A stretch of 64,000 nucleotides of DNA from Mucilaginibacter sp. Lineage in GTDB: Bacteria; Bacteroidota; Bacteroidia; Sphingobacteriales; Sphingobacteriaceae. Of the stretch, positions 16,965 to 26,602 are shown one piece after another. Each line of letters starts with the position of its first letter. Within the stretch, counting starts at the first letter, position 1. The notes beneath the pieces were generated by a model. It saw nothing but the letters and a program-made list of their open reading frames with translations. It was not told where the DNA came from and ran no database searches. A program made the translations under genes and the position numbers. The stretch covers positions 1 through 64,000 of the forward strand of contig JAQBOA010000041.1 of assembly GCA_028288305.1 (NCBI GenBank), given 5' to 3'.

Positions 16965-17246
16965 ATGGAATAAAGCAGCAATTAAACAACTACTTGATGC
17001 TATTACTTTTATTGAAGAAAATAACTTTACTTATACGCAGAGGAATTAGAAAAAAATATACTTACCAGAATTCGAAATTTACCTCAAAATCCAACAATCT
17101 ACCCCTTAGATAAATATAAGAGAAATAATGATGGAAGCTATCATGCCTTTGAGGTTGACAATTACCGAATATCTTATAGAACAAGAAATGATGAAATAAG
17201 AATTCTAAGAATCAGGCATACCAGTAGAAAAACACGGAATTATTAA
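16954..17246 (+). pseudogene. ParE/RelE-type toxin, frameshifted
   Basis: The start codon ATG at 16954 overlaps the antitoxin gene. The first frame reads MAIKWNKAAIKQLLDAITFI and meets a stop at 17047-17049. The rest of the toxin continues without interruption in another frame from about 17025 to the TAA at 17244-17246, with YAEELEKNILTRIRNLPQNP, NDGSYHAFEVDNYRISYRTR and IRILRIRHTSR. These are the conserved core of ParE-type toxins. A single-base change between 17025 and 17047 explains the break. Either the toxin is inactivated or the sequence carries an error at that point. Confidence 0.85.
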
Positions 17247-17252
17247 AAACAT

Positions 17253-18269
17253 TTAATCCATCTCAACCATTGCCTTAATAACACCCGTATCAGGTTTAAG
17301 CCAGCTTTCAAAGTCTCTTTTTACTTCATCAAAATTTATCCGGTGGGTTATGTAAGTTTTTGGATCAATCAATTTGTTTTTCATGCAGGCAATAACATGT
17401 TCAAAATCATTCTGGGTTGCGTTCCTGCTGCTCATTAAGGTTGCCTCTCGTTTATGAAATTCAGGGTGACTAAAGAAAATTTCCCCTTTTTGTAAGCCTA
17501 TTAATACAAAACGTCCGCCATGCGCCATGTATTGAAAAGCGTTATTAATAGCTTTCTGGCTTCCGGTTGCATCAATAACTATGGTGGGCATATCGCCGCC
17601 GGCTATTTCTTTTAGCTGTTCAAAAACAGTTCGTTCGGCTGCATTTAAGGTATATTTTACCTTTAAATGTTCTTTGCAAAATTTTAGTCGTGCATCGTTT
17701 ACATCCAATACAATTACCTGGGCACCGGCAATTCTTGCAAACTCTATAGCACCCAGTCCTATAGGCCCCGCTCCTATCACCAAAACAAATTCATCCTTTT
17801 TTATGTCAGCCCGGGCAATGCCATGAGCGCCTATTGCCAAAGGCTCAACTAAAGCAAGTTCATCATAGCTCAACCCATTGCCATGAACAAGGGAATAAGA
17901 TGGAACCGACAAATAGTCTACCATGCCGCCGTTGATATGAACACCGCAAACTTTAAGATTTACGCAGCAGTTTGGTTTACCATTACGGCAGGCAATGCAA
18001 ACTCCGCAATTAAAATAAGGAATAAATGTAACCTGCTCTCCAATTTTAAAACCCGGCGCGTCATCAAATTCTATTAATTCACCGGAAAGTTCATGGCCTA
18101 ATATCCTGGGGTATTCAAAGTATGGCTGTGTCCCTTCAAAGGCGTGCAGGTCTGTACCACAAATTCCAATACGCTTTACTTTTATAATGGCGTTGCCTTT
18201 TTCTAAAACTGGCTTTTCAGCTGTTTTGTATTCAAGGTTTCCGGGAGATGTACAAACTAAGGTTTTCAT
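17253..18269 (-). CDS. Zinc-dependent medium-chain dehydrogenase, sugar-acid type
   Basis: The 338-residue MDR protein has the catalytic zinc site CGTDLHAFEG and GHELSGE, the structural zinc loop CGVCIACRNGKPNCC, and an NAD-binding Rossmann loop VIGAGPIGLGA. It resembles RspB/LgoD-like L-galactonate or L-gulonate 5-dehydrogenases. It is the last gene of the uxaC-kdgK-eda-transporter operon and overlaps the transporter by 4 bases (ATGA). Since no UxaB or UxuB is present, it may interconvert a keto-uronate (tagaturonate or fructuronate) and an aldonate. That assignment is inference from context. Confidence 0.8.
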   Translation of the reverse strand: MKTLVCTSPGNLEYKTAEKPVLEKGNAIIKVKRIGICGTDLHAFEGTQPYFEYPRILGHELSGELIEFDDAPGFKIGEQVTFIPYFNCGVCIACRNGKPNCCVNLKVCGVHINGGMVDYLSVPSYSLVHGNGLSYDELALVEPLAIGAHGIARADIKKDEFVLVIGAGPIGLGAIEFARIAGAQVIVLDVNDARLKFCKEHLKVKYTLNAAERTVFEQLKEIAGGDMPTIVIDATGSQKAINNAFQYMAHGGRFVLIGLQKGEIFFSHPEFHKREATLMSSRNATQNDFEHVIACMKNKLIDPKTYITHRINFDEVKRDFESWLKPDTGVIKAMVEMD

Positions 18270-19555
18270 TTATCATATAATTGAACCCGTTTCATTGTTG
18301 GTGAAAGGATATGCATAATTATCCATGCCAGTAAATAAGCAAAGCCGCAAATGGTAAAAATAATATTGTATCCTACAAGAATATGTCCGGCTTGCTTATT
18401 TGTTTCTAATATATACCCTATGAGTTTAGGAAAGAAAATACCTCCAACCGCACCTGCCATACTTCCGATACCCACAACAGAGCTAATTGCCCTTTTGGGG
18501 AACATATCCGATGCTGTGGTAAAAATAGTAGCACTCCATGCCTGATGTGCGGCAGCAGCCAGACCAATTAAGCCCACTGCCTGCCATATATTGGCTGCAA
18601 ATCGTGCAGAAATGATTGGAATAACACAAACTGCAAAAATAAGCATAGATGCTTTTCTTGCTTTGAAGATAGGCCAACCCTTTTTAATAAGCCAGGAGGA
18701 AAGATAGCCGCCGCCGATGCTTCCAATTGTTGTTGAGGTATAAACAATAACCAGTGGAAGGCTTGGCTTTGTTAAATCTAATTTAAAGGTGCTTGAAAAG
18801 TATGAGGGCAACCAAAACAAAAAGAAATACCAAACGGGATCTGTTAAAAACTTACCGGCAACAAATGTCCAGGTTTGCCTGATGCCTAAAAGCTGTATCC
18901 ATTTAACTTTCTTTTCATCAGTGGTTTCTTCCCCGTCGCTATGTATAAACTCATATTCTGGAACGCCCAATTTTTTATGTTTTGAGGGAATTTCGTAAAA
19001 TATGAGCCAAAATATAAGCCAGATAAAGCCAATAGCCCCCGTAATTAAAAATGCCATTTGCCATCCATAAATACCCAATATCCAGGGTACAATTATTGGC
19101 GCGGCAACAGCGCCAATATTAGCGCCTGAATTAAATATTCCTGTTGCAAATGCGCGTTCTCTTTTTGGGAACCACTCAGCAACTGCTTTAATGGCAGAAG
19201 GAAAATTACCTGACTCACCCAGTCCCAAGGCAACCCTTACTACTCCGAACCCTAATGTGTTTTTAACAATTGCATGAAGCATAGCAGCCAAGCTCCATAC
19301 TATTATGGAAATGGTATATCCTAATTTTGTACCTATTTTATCAATAAAATTGCCAAATATTAGTAAGCCGACAGCATAAGCAGCGGTAAATGCCATTACA
19401 ATGTTGCCGTAATCAATTTCGGTCCAATGGAATTGTGATTCAAGTGTTGGTTTTAAGAGTCCAATGATTTGTCTGTCGAGATAATTAATGGTCGTGGCAA
19501 AAAACAAAAGGGCAACTACAACCCATCTGTAGTTCCCAATCTTATTTTCATTCAT
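18266..19555 (-). CDS. MFS transporter, hexuronate (ExuT-like) type
   Basis: This 429-residue protein has twelve predicted membrane helices. It begins RWVVVALLFFATTINYLDRQIIGLLKPTLE, the typical start of the anion:cation symporter family that includes ExuT. The motif GLGESGNFPSAIKAVAEWFP follows helix 4. It probably imports hexuronate with protons across the inner membrane. It overlaps the dehydrogenase gene by 4 bases and follows eda by 18 bases, placing it in the uronate operon. Confidence 0.88.
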   Translation of the reverse strand: MNENKIGNYRWVVVALLFFATTINYLDRQIIGLLKPTLESQFHWTEIDYGNIVMAFTAAYAVGLLIFGNFIDKIGTKLGYTISIIVWSLAAMLHAIVKNTLGFGVVRVALGLGESGNFPSAIKAVAEWFPKRERAFATGIFNSGANIGAVAAPIIVPWILGIYGWQMAFLITGAIGFIWLIFWLIFYEIPSKHKKLGVPEYEFIHSDGEETTDEKKVKWIQLLGIRQTWTFVAGKFLTDPVWYFFLFWLPSYFSSTFKLDLTKPSLPLVIVYTSTTIGSIGGGYLSSWLIKKGWPIFKARKASMLIFAVCVIPIISARFAANIWQAVGLIGLAAAAHQAWSATIFTTASDMFPKRAISSVVGIGSMAGAVGGIFFPKLIGYILETNKQAGHILVGYNIIFTICGFAYLLAWIIMHILSPTMKRVQLYDK

Positions 19556-19573
19556 ATAATTGGTTTGGTTAGT

Positions 19574-20233
19574 TTACATAACTGACTGCACTAAATCAAT
19601 TGCACTCACAGTATCTTCATATAATTGATCATATAGTTTTTTCTCTAAAACAGCTTTACTGATCAGTTTGCTGCCCATACCCACCGCACAAACCCCTGCA
19701 TGAAACCAGGCGCTGATATTTTCAACATTCAATTCTACACCGCCTGTGGGTATAAAAAGCTGACCGGGAAACAATTCTTTAATGGAGCTAATAAAGGCCG
19801 GACCAAGTATATTGGCCGGGAAAATTTTTATCAGATCAGCCCCGTTTTTTTGGGCTATGTATATTTCCGACGGTGTCATGCAGCCGGGTATCCATAATAG
19901 TTTATATTTATTGGCAATCTTTGCCACTTCAGGGTTTATAATAGGTGAAACGATAAAATCCGCACCCAAATCTATAAAAGCTTCAGCTTCCGATACATTT
20001 TTTATAGTTCCGATACCTAACAGCAAATCAGGCATTTCTTTTTGCTGTGCTTTTTTTATCACTTTAAAATTCTCCAGCGCCTGTTTGCCCCTGTTGGTAT
20101 ATTCTAATACTCTTATACCTGCTTTATAAAGGGTGCGTACTATTTGCAGGCTTACCTCAGCATCTTCATAAAAAAACAAGGGGAGCATTCCTTGCGTTAA
20201 TATGCAATTTAAAACCGCCTTTTTTAATTTCAT
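19574..20233 (-). CDS. eda: KDPG/KHG aldolase
   Basis: The enzyme splits 2-keto-3-deoxy-6-phosphogluconate into pyruvate and glyceraldehyde 3-phosphate. The 219-residue protein shows GIGTIKNVSEAEAFIDLGADFIVSP, IPGCMTPSEI, and LIKIFPANILGP with the Schiff-base Lys, followed by FIPTGGV. Its start overlaps the 3' end of kdgK by 4 bases. It carries out the last step of the hexuronate branch encoded here. Confidence 0.93.
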   Translation of the reverse strand: MKLKKAVLNCILTQGMLPLFFYEDAEVSLQIVRTLYKAGIRVLEYTNRGKQALENFKVIKKAQQKEMPDLLLGIGTIKNVSEAEAFIDLGADFIVSPIINPEVAKIANKYKLLWIPGCMTPSEIYIAQKNGADLIKIFPANILGPAFISSIKELFPGQLFIPTGGVELNVENISAWFHAGVCAVGMGSKLISKAVLEKKLYDQLYEDTVSAIDLVQSVM

Positions 20234-21267
20234 TTTATTGCTTTTTTAATTTCTGTCACGGTTTGACTCGTGGCATCACCTTTAATAAATAGTTTTTCAA
20301 ATGCAGCAGCCGTGGCAAATTCTAATGTTTCAAGAGGCTCCAGATTGTTGTAAAACCCATAAATAAGACCTGCCATAAAACAATCGCCGCTACCTACTTT
20401 ATCGGTTACTTTACCTGTTTCATATTCATTGGAATTATAAAAATGGTTATCAGTATATAAAGTTGTATAATATTTAACATTATCAGTTGCATCAAAACGG
20501 AATGTATTTGCCACTGCTTTACATTTAGAATATTGTTTTATAATGCTTTCGGATGTTTTTAAAGACTCCTTTAAATATATACTTTTTAATCCGGATTCGT
20601 GAACATTTGGTATAACAGGTATGTCAAGCATAATTTCAGCAGCCCAAACATTTCCCATTATAATATCGCAGTATTTTACCAGTCCGGGCATTACCTCTAT
20701 TGGCGACTTACCATATTGCCATAATTTAGACCGGTAATTCATATCCACAGAAATGGTAATGCCCTTTTTTTCAGCAGCTTCTAAAACTTCTTTACATACA
20801 TCAGCAACATTTTGGCTTATTGCCGGACATATCGCACTAAAATGAAACCAGCTTACACCTCCAAGTACTTTATCCCAGTCAATTACACCGGGTTTAAGTC
20901 CTGCGAAAGCAGAATCCGCACGGTCATAAATTAAGGCGTCATGTTTCAGATCTTGTCCTTTTGTTAAAAAGTATAGGCCTATTCTTTTGCCGCCAGTATG
21001 TATTGCTGAAGTATCAATACCTTTATTTTGAAGGAATTTTTTTATTTGTGCTGATAAGCCATTATCAGGCAACGCTGTAAAATATTTTGATGGCAAACCC
21101 CATATGACCAGCGCGGTTGCTACATTCAATTCGGCACCACCAACATAAAACGGCAGTAAATTATTGTTTAACCATTCGCCTTCAGCATCGGGACAGATGC
21201 GCAGCAATAACTCGCCAAAGGATAGTATTGAACCTGAACGCGATTGAATTTTTAATGACTCACTCAT
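20230..21267 (-). CDS. kdgK: 2-keto-3-deoxygluconate kinase (PfkB family)
   Basis: The 345-residue protein is a ribokinase-fold sugar kinase: SFGELLLRICPD at the start, VGGAELNVATALVIWG for the substrate, and DKVGSGDCFMAGLIYG for the catalytic Asp and anion hole near residue 290. Overlaps of 4 bases with uxaC upstream and eda downstream show translational coupling. Together with eda this argues for KDG as substrate, which it would phosphorylate to KDPG. Confidence 0.9.
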   Translation of the reverse strand: MSESLKIQSRSGSILSFGELLLRICPDAEGEWLNNNLLPFYVGGAELNVATALVIWGLPSKYFTALPDNGLSAQIKKFLQNKGIDTSAIHTGGKRIGLYFLTKGQDLKHDALIYDRADSAFAGLKPGVIDWDKVLGGVSWFHFSAICPAISQNVADVCKEVLEAAEKKGITISVDMNYRSKLWQYGKSPIEVMPGLVKYCDIIMGNVWAAEIMLDIPVIPNVHESGLKSIYLKESLKTSESIIKQYSKCKAVANTFRFDATDNVKYYTTLYTDNHFYNSNEYETGKVTDKVGSGDCFMAGLIYGFYNNLEPLETLEFATAAAFEKLFIKGDATSQTVTEIKKAIK

Positions 21268-22676
21268 TTTACTTTGTCAAAACCGAAGTAATTTTTAGCA
21301 TTATAATAACAAATATCCTGTATAATTTTACCTGTCCAATTCATGTCGCCAGGCAATTCCCCATTTTCAATATCGTTACCAAAAAGGTTACACAATATCC
21401 GCCTGAAATATTCATGCCTCGGGTACGATAAAAAACTGCGCGAATCGGTAAGCATACCCACCATGCGGCTTAACAGGCCCATGTTCGACAGCGTGTTTAA
21501 TTGTTTTGTCATACCATCTTTTTGATCAAGAAACCACCATGCCGCGCCAAACTGCATTTTCCCGGCCACAGAGCCATCATTAAAATTTCCGGCCATAGTT
21601 GCCATTACTTCATTATCTGCCGGGTTAAGGTTATACAGGATGGTTTTTGTTAGCTTATGTTCGGCTTCAAGCCTATCAAAAAATTTTGATAAAGCTATCC
21701 CCTGTGGAAAGTCGCCGATGGAATCATAACCTGTATCCGGACCTGATTGCTCTAAAGCACGGGAATTATTACTGCGCAGAGCCCCCAAATGATATTGCTG
21801 CACCCAGCCCTTTTCATTGTCCCATAAGGCGAAATGATACAGCATAGCTGATTTGAATTTTATTACCTCATCCGGCAATAAGCTTTGTTCATCTCTTATT
21901 TTTATAAATATTAGCCTGATCTCTTGCTCTGTATAGTTTTCAGCATATAGCTGGTTAAGTCCGTGGTCAGAAAGGAGACCGCCATTTAAGGAAAAATGGT
22001 CATGCCGCTTTTTTAGCTCATCCAGATAAATATCTGGGCCATCAATTTTGTTCCCCGTTATTCCTTCGAGCCTGGTGATATAAGCATTTAAATTTTTTGA
22101 ATTTTCAGCCTCCATGGCCTTATCAGGCCTGAATGCCGGTAAAACTTTTACCTTGTAGCCATCAGCTTTAATTTTTTGATGATGGGATAAACTGTCCAGG
22201 GGATCATCGGTAGTGCAAACTACCTCGACATTTTTATTTTTGATCAGGTTTCTGACACTATACTCGGGTGACTGTAGCTTTTCATTACACTCATCATATA
22301 TCTTTTTTGCCGTAGCTGGTGATAAAAGATCATGTATATCAAAATATCGCCGCAATTCAAGATGAGTCCAGTGATACAACGGGTTACGAAGTGTATAAGG
22401 GACTGTTGCGGCCCACTGTTCAAATTTTTCCCAATCGCTTTTATTACCAGTTATATAGGCTTCATTTACGCCATTTGCCCGCATAGCGCGCCATTTATAA
22501 TGATCGCCATAAAGCCATATTTGAGTAAGATTTTTGAAATTAATATCATCAGCGATCTGGTCGGACGGAAGGTGACAATGGTAGTCGATAATTGGAAGTC
22601 CCTCAGCAAATTCATGGTATAGACGCTGTGCGGTTTTTGTTTCGAGTAAAAAATCTTCGTTTAAAAAACTCTTCAT
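21264..22676 (-). CDS. uxaC: Glucuronate/galacturonate isomerase
   Basis: The 470-residue protein matches uronate isomerase throughout: IIDYHCHLPSDQIADD (metal HxH), LYGDHYKWRAMRANG, CTTDDPLDSLSHH, and a C-terminal MLTDSRSFLSYPRHEYFRRILC. It isomerises D-glucuronate to D-fructuronate and D-galacturonate to D-tagaturonate. It is the first gene of the operon, starts 120 bases after the nagB stop, and overlaps kdgK by 4 bases. Confidence 0.95.
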   Translation of the reverse strand: MKSFLNEDFLLETKTAQRLYHEFAEGLPIIDYHCHLPSDQIADDINFKNLTQIWLYGDHYKWRAMRANGVNEAYITGNKSDWEKFEQWAATVPYTLRNPLYHWTHLELRRYFDIHDLLSPATAKKIYDECNEKLQSPEYSVRNLIKNKNVEVVCTTDDPLDSLSHHQKIKADGYKVKVLPAFRPDKAMEAENSKNLNAYITRLEGITGNKIDGPDIYLDELKKRHDHFSLNGGLLSDHGLNQLYAENYTEQEIRLIFIKIRDEQSLLPDEVIKFKSAMLYHFALWDNEKGWVQQYHLGALRSNNSRALEQSGPDTGYDSIGDFPQGIALSKFFDRLEAEHKLTKTILYNLNPADNEVMATMAGNFNDGSVAGKMQFGAAWWFLDQKDGMTKQLNTLSNMGLLSRMVGMLTDSRSFLSYPRHEYFRRILCNLFGNDIENGELPGDMNWTGKIIQDICYYNAKNYFGFDKVK

Positions 22677-22796
22677 CTTAAATTAATCTGCAAATATTTA
22701 ACAGAACAAATATGCAGGTTTAATTATGTCTTTTGCGCTGGAAATATACTTTTTATGATGTCGATTATCCCTAAAAATTTAAGAGTATACTAATTA

Positions 22797-23555
22797 TCAT
22801 AGAAGCGAGCTGCTGTCCTTATCTAAAAATAAAAAGACATTGGGATGTTTCCGCAAAATTGAAGATGGATATTTTTCAATTATCTCTCCTTTTATAGTAT
22901 TATAAACCGCACTTGCCTTCTTTTGTCCTGGAACCATGCAGAAAATATATTTACCTGCCATGAGCGATGGTATTGTTAGTGTGACGGCATGGGTCGGTAC
23001 ATCATTTAATGCATTAAAACAACCATCGTTAACTTGTTGCTGCCGGCAGGCTAAATCTAATTCTACAATTTTTACTTTTAACGGGTCATTAAAATCGGCA
23101 ACAGGCGGGTCATTAAAAGCAATGTGGCCGTTTTCACCAATGCCCATACAAACCACATCCGGAGGGTATTGAGCCAATAACAGGGCATATCGGGCACATT
23201 CAGCTTTAGGGTCCGTTGCATTTCCATTAATGTAGTTTACGGAACGAAAAGGCAATTTGTCAAATATTTTTTCTTTAAGGAAGGATGAAAATAAGCGCGG
23301 ATCATTTTCGGGCAAACCAATATATTCATCCATATGAAAAGCGTTTACACGCGTCCAATCAATAGCTGTTTTTTGGGTTAAACAATCTAAAAACTCATTT
23401 TGCGAAGGCGCGGCAGCAAAAATTATGTTTACAAAGCTTTGTTGTTCAAGCAGCTTTGTTATTCTTTTATAAGCAGAATCTGCCGCTTCTTTACCCATAA
23501 TTGTCCTGCTTTCATAAATATGAGTGATTAAGTTATCTGAAGAAATAGTATTCAT
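22797..23555 (-). CDS. nagB: Glucosamine-6-phosphate deaminase
   Basis: The 252-residue protein has the active-site segments NAFHMDEYIGLPEND and VCMGIGENGHIAFNDPP, as in NagB, which converts glucosamine 6-phosphate into fructose 6-phosphate and ammonia. It is slightly shorter than E. coli NagB (266 residues), and the allosteric region is less conserved by eye. It is separated from nagA by a 171-base gap filled by a word-repeat element. It may be transcribed from its own promoter. Confidence 0.92.
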   Translation of the reverse strand: MNTISSDNLITHIYESRTIMGKEAADSAYKRITKLLEQQSFVNIIFAAAPSQNEFLDCLTQKTAIDWTRVNAFHMDEYIGLPENDPRLFSSFLKEKIFDKLPFRSVNYINGNATDPKAECARYALLLAQYPPDVVCMGIGENGHIAFNDPPVADFNDPLKVKIVELDLACRQQQVNDGCFNALNDVPTHAVTLTIPSLMAGKYIFCMVPGQKKASAVYNTIKGEIIEKYPSSILRKHPNVFLFLDKDSSSLL

Positions 23556-23563
23556 GCGAAGTA

Positions 23564-23712
23564 AGAGTCAAGATATTAGAGCCAGGAATCAAGATAAAAA
23601 TAAGCTTATTTGATATCTCTCGCTGAATATTTATGCTGAAATATTGTCTTTCTACTGGATTTTAGTTGTTGAAGCCATTTTTCTTGACTCTCGGCTCTTG
23701 ATTCTTGATTCA
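23564..23712. repeat. Inverted word-repeat element between nagA and nagB
   Basis: The left part (23564-23600) contains AGAGTCAAGATATTAGAGCC and GGAATCAAGATAAAAA. The right part (23677-23712) reads in reverse complement as TGAATCAAGAATCAAGAGCC and GAGAGTCAAGAAAAA. The words AGTCAAGA, AGAGCC and GAATCAAGA are therefore shared in inverted order, giving an imperfect hairpin across the whole gap. Confidence 0.65.
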
Positions 23713-23726
23713 CATTATTCATTGAA

Positions 23727-24971
23727 CTATATGGATTTTGCTTTTTCGTACACAATTTTCCCTTTTATAATGGTCATTTCAATGTGGATCCCTTCATCAA
23801 AAACCACGAGGTCGGCATCTTTACCGGCAACCAGAGAGCCTTTTTTATCGGCAATTTTCATTATAGCAGCAGGTGTAATTGTTGCCATTTGTACGGCTTC
23901 CAATAAAGGTACATCTGCCATAGTAACCATTGTCCGCACCAGGCGGTTTGCGGTAGCAACGCTGCCTGCAAAAGAACTGCGGTCAGGTAATTTGGCAACA
24001 TCATCTTCTACAATCACCTTTAAACCATTTTTAATACTGCCTAAAATGCTTTCTCCCGGCGGCATACCGGCTGCACGCATAGCATCGGTTATTAATGCTA
24101 TTTTTCCGGGCCCTTTAATCTTATAAACCAATTTTAATAATGGAGCTGGCAAGTGTATCCCATCGGCAATGATCTCCACATCCATTTTGTCAATAAGGAA
24201 AGCGCTTTCAATTACACCGGCATAACGAAAAGCATTACGACGTGTTACGCCCGACATGCCAGAATACAAGTGGGTTGCCAGTGTATAGCCATTTTCAAAG
24301 GCCTCCAACACTTCCTCATAAATTGCATCCGTATGGGCAAGTGCCGCCAAAACCCCTTTAGAGGTCACATACTTACCAAACTCAATTGCACCTTTCAATT
24401 CAGGTGCGGCACTCCAGCGTTTGATCACAGAAGATGCGGAAAGTATTTCTTTATATTCCTCCGGGTTGGGATCCCGGATATAACGGGGGTCTTGTGCCCC
24501 GCGTTGGTTAAGCGCAAAATACGGACCTTCCAAATGCATCCCGATAAATTGAGAGCCATTAAAATTTTGCTTGTCAGCTATTTCATAAACTTTAAGGGTT
24601 TCCAGTAAATCTTCCTTACTACTTGTTAAGGTTGTTGGTAACATGGCGGTGGTGCCATGTTTGGCATGGATATCCGCTATTGCTAAAAAGGCCTCTGGTG
24701 TATTATCCATAAAGTCGTGCCCGCCACCGCCGTGTACATGGATATCGATAAAACCTGGGGCAATATATTTTCCGCCAGCGTCAATTTCAATCGCGCCCGG
24801 CGCATCAATATGATGTTCACTTACAGCCGTGATTGTACCGTTGGTAATCAAAATTGTTCCGCCCTTTATAATTTTAAAAGGTGTTATAATTTGACCATTG
24901 TATATCTTTAATTGTTGCTGTTCCACTTTTGTATTTATTTCAGCGTTATTTCTGCCTGTATAAACGATCAT
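23727..24971 (-). CDS. nagA: N-acetylglucosamine-6-phosphate deacetylase
   Basis: This amidohydrolase removes acetate from GlcNAc-6-P. It shows the metal motif PGFIDIHVHGGGGHDFMDN, GMHLEGPYFALNQRGAQ, ATHLYSGMSG and ALITDAMRAAG. The ATG at 24971 gives 414 residues and overlaps the GH20 gene by 26 bases. An alternative GTG at 24926 would remove 15 residues that lie before the usual NagA start, and may be the true one. It acts directly before nagB in the pathway. Confidence 0.92.
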   Translation of the reverse strand: MIVYTGRNNAEINTKVEQQQLKIYNGQIITPFKIIKGGTILITNGTITAVSEHHIDAPGAIEIDAGGKYIAPGFIDIHVHGGGGHDFMDNTPEAFLAIADIHAKHGTTAMLPTTLTSSKEDLLETLKVYEIADKQNFNGSQFIGMHLEGPYFALNQRGAQDPRYIRDPNPEEYKEILSASSVIKRWSAAPELKGAIEFGKYVTSKGVLAALAHTDAIYEEVLEAFENGYTLATHLYSGMSGVTRRNAFRYAGVIESAFLIDKMDVEIIADGIHLPAPLLKLVYKIKGPGKIALITDAMRAAGMPPGESILGSIKNGLKVIVEDDVAKLPDRSSFAGSVATANRLVRTMVTMADVPLLEAVQMATITPAAIMKIADKKGSLVAGKDADLVVFDEGIHIEMTIIKGKIVYEKAKSI

Positions 24972-26496
24972 AAAGAAGCCGTACCCTGATATTTCTTAAA
25001 TCGTTCTCTTGCTGCAGTTCCGAAGGATTCAAATAATTTTTGTTTAACTCAATAAATCGCTTGTTAAGTGTTTCTTCATTGGCCATCATATTTTTTAATT
25101 CTTGAAGAACTTCGGGTACCTGCGCATTAGTAAAAGTTGGCGTATTAACTTTTTGCAAAACATAATGAAATTCAAGGTAATGCGTTCTTATGCCTGCCAT
25201 TAACCTGTAATGATCAAACTCCTCTTTATTTTTTGAAGGTTTAAGATCATTCAATGTTGCTTCGGCTATTTTGGCGCTGTCCAGTAATTTCTTTACTGAA
25301 AGAGGGGATTTAGATTTAACCTCTCCATGAATAATTTCATATGGAGCTGTTTTTAACGCATTCCAAAACCTGGCCGATTGCTCAGCATTTAAACCATACT
25401 GTTCGTCACAATATTTGGCAATAAAGTTTTCGATATTAAGCGGCTTTACCGACTTTATACTTTCAGCATATGCTGCCAGCAATATATTAAATCCATTTAA
25501 AGGGTATACATGTCTTATTGCGTACTCTTCGATCATTGAATCTTCTGACTCAAAAACCGGTGAATATATACCTGAGGTAGACCAGGAGGTCATTACGATA
25601 CCTTTGTAACCGAGTTTCGCTGAAGCGGGGACAAAGTCGCGTATATTTTTAAAATGTTTTTCCCATTGTGTAAGAAAGTAATTATCCGGCGAAGACCGTA
25701 AAGAAGGCGCTCCCCATATTTCATATCCGCTTTCCATAAGTTTTTGATGGTCGCCAAACCTGTTCATATCCCAGCCGTAGTTCCAATCGATAAATACAGT
25801 CCCTTTGGGAAGTAATTTTATGGCCTCAGGATATTTTAATGCAATATCGGCCCAAAGCACAGGCGTTTTGCCGAGTTTGATAACAATATCACATAACATT
25901 TTTATGTAATCAATATACAATTTGGATTTCCCTTCTTTTGCCGCCTTTAATTTGCATCTTTCATCATGACCCAGCAAATAAGTTTCGTCGCCGCCTATAT
26001 GAATATATTTTGAAGTATGGGTTGATGCCAGTTCTGTGTACAGATCGGTAAATAATGCTTTGTCCTGTTCTGTTTGAAGAGGACAAACCTGCGAAAAATC
26101 TTTTTGGTCTTCCCTTAAGTCTTTATACCGGTCATTCCTTAAAATATATTCTACATGCCCAAAACTTTGTTGCAATGGAATAACATCTATACCCAAAGAA
26201 TTGCAATATTGAATGAAAGAAATGATCTCGCTTTTGGTGTAAGCGTACCTGTTAGGGATCAGCGGATTTTTTTCAAATGGATAGGTCGCCTCCCATTCAA
26301 CTATCAATGTGTTGATGCCCAACGTATTGAGTTTTGATGCAAATACTTTCATTGCATCCATGGGCATCACTTGTATTCTCAGGTCGAGGTGAAAACCTTT
26401 AACTACAAAAGGAGTTTTGGGATTATTGGCGCTCTGTGCATTTGAATTAACAACGCATAAAAATAATACCAACAAAAGGATTATGCTTTTTCTCAT
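24946..26496 (-). CDS. GH20-family beta-N-acetylhexosaminidase-like secreted protein
   Basis: Residues 1-21 form a signal peptide ending NSNAQS. The catalytic barrel follows directly, without the N-terminal GH20b domain: VKGFHLDLRIQVMPMDAMK, SFGHVEYILRN and the key pair in YIHIGGDETYLL (Asp-Glu, near residue 165). DWNYGWDMNR and MTSWSTSG line the sugar pocket in family members. A helical C-terminal extension (about residues 360-516) remains of unknown role. It probably cuts terminal GlcNAc or GalNAc outside the cytoplasm and feeds the adjacent nagA and nagB products. Confidence 0.85.
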   Translation of the reverse strand: MRKSIILLLVLFLCVVNSNAQSANNPKTPFVVKGFHLDLRIQVMPMDAMKVFASKLNTLGINTLIVEWEATYPFEKNPLIPNRYAYTKSEIISFIQYCNSLGIDVIPLQQSFGHVEYILRNDRYKDLREDQKDFSQVCPLQTEQDKALFTDLYTELASTHTSKYIHIGGDETYLLGHDERCKLKAAKEGKSKLYIDYIKMLCDIVIKLGKTPVLWADIALKYPEAIKLLPKGTVFIDWNYGWDMNRFGDHQKLMESGYEIWGAPSLRSSPDNYFLTQWEKHFKNIRDFVPASAKLGYKGIVMTSWSTSGIYSPVFESEDSMIEEYAIRHVYPLNGFNILLAAYAESIKSVKPLNIENFIAKYCDEQYGLNAEQSARFWNALKTAPYEIIHGEVKSKSPLSVKKLLDSAKIAEATLNDLKPSKNKEEFDHYRLMAGIRTHYLEFHYVLQKVNTPTFTNAQVPEVLQELKNMMANEETLNKRFIELNKNYLNPSELQQENDLRNIRVRLLYDRLYRQK

Positions 26497-26602
26497 AAAT
26501 TTAAATAAGGCCTGTAATAAATTTAATTATTACTTGGGGTAATTTACCATTATTTAATTTTTCAAAGGTATTTGGCTTTGCCAGTACGGTTTTTTTTTAA
26601 AA

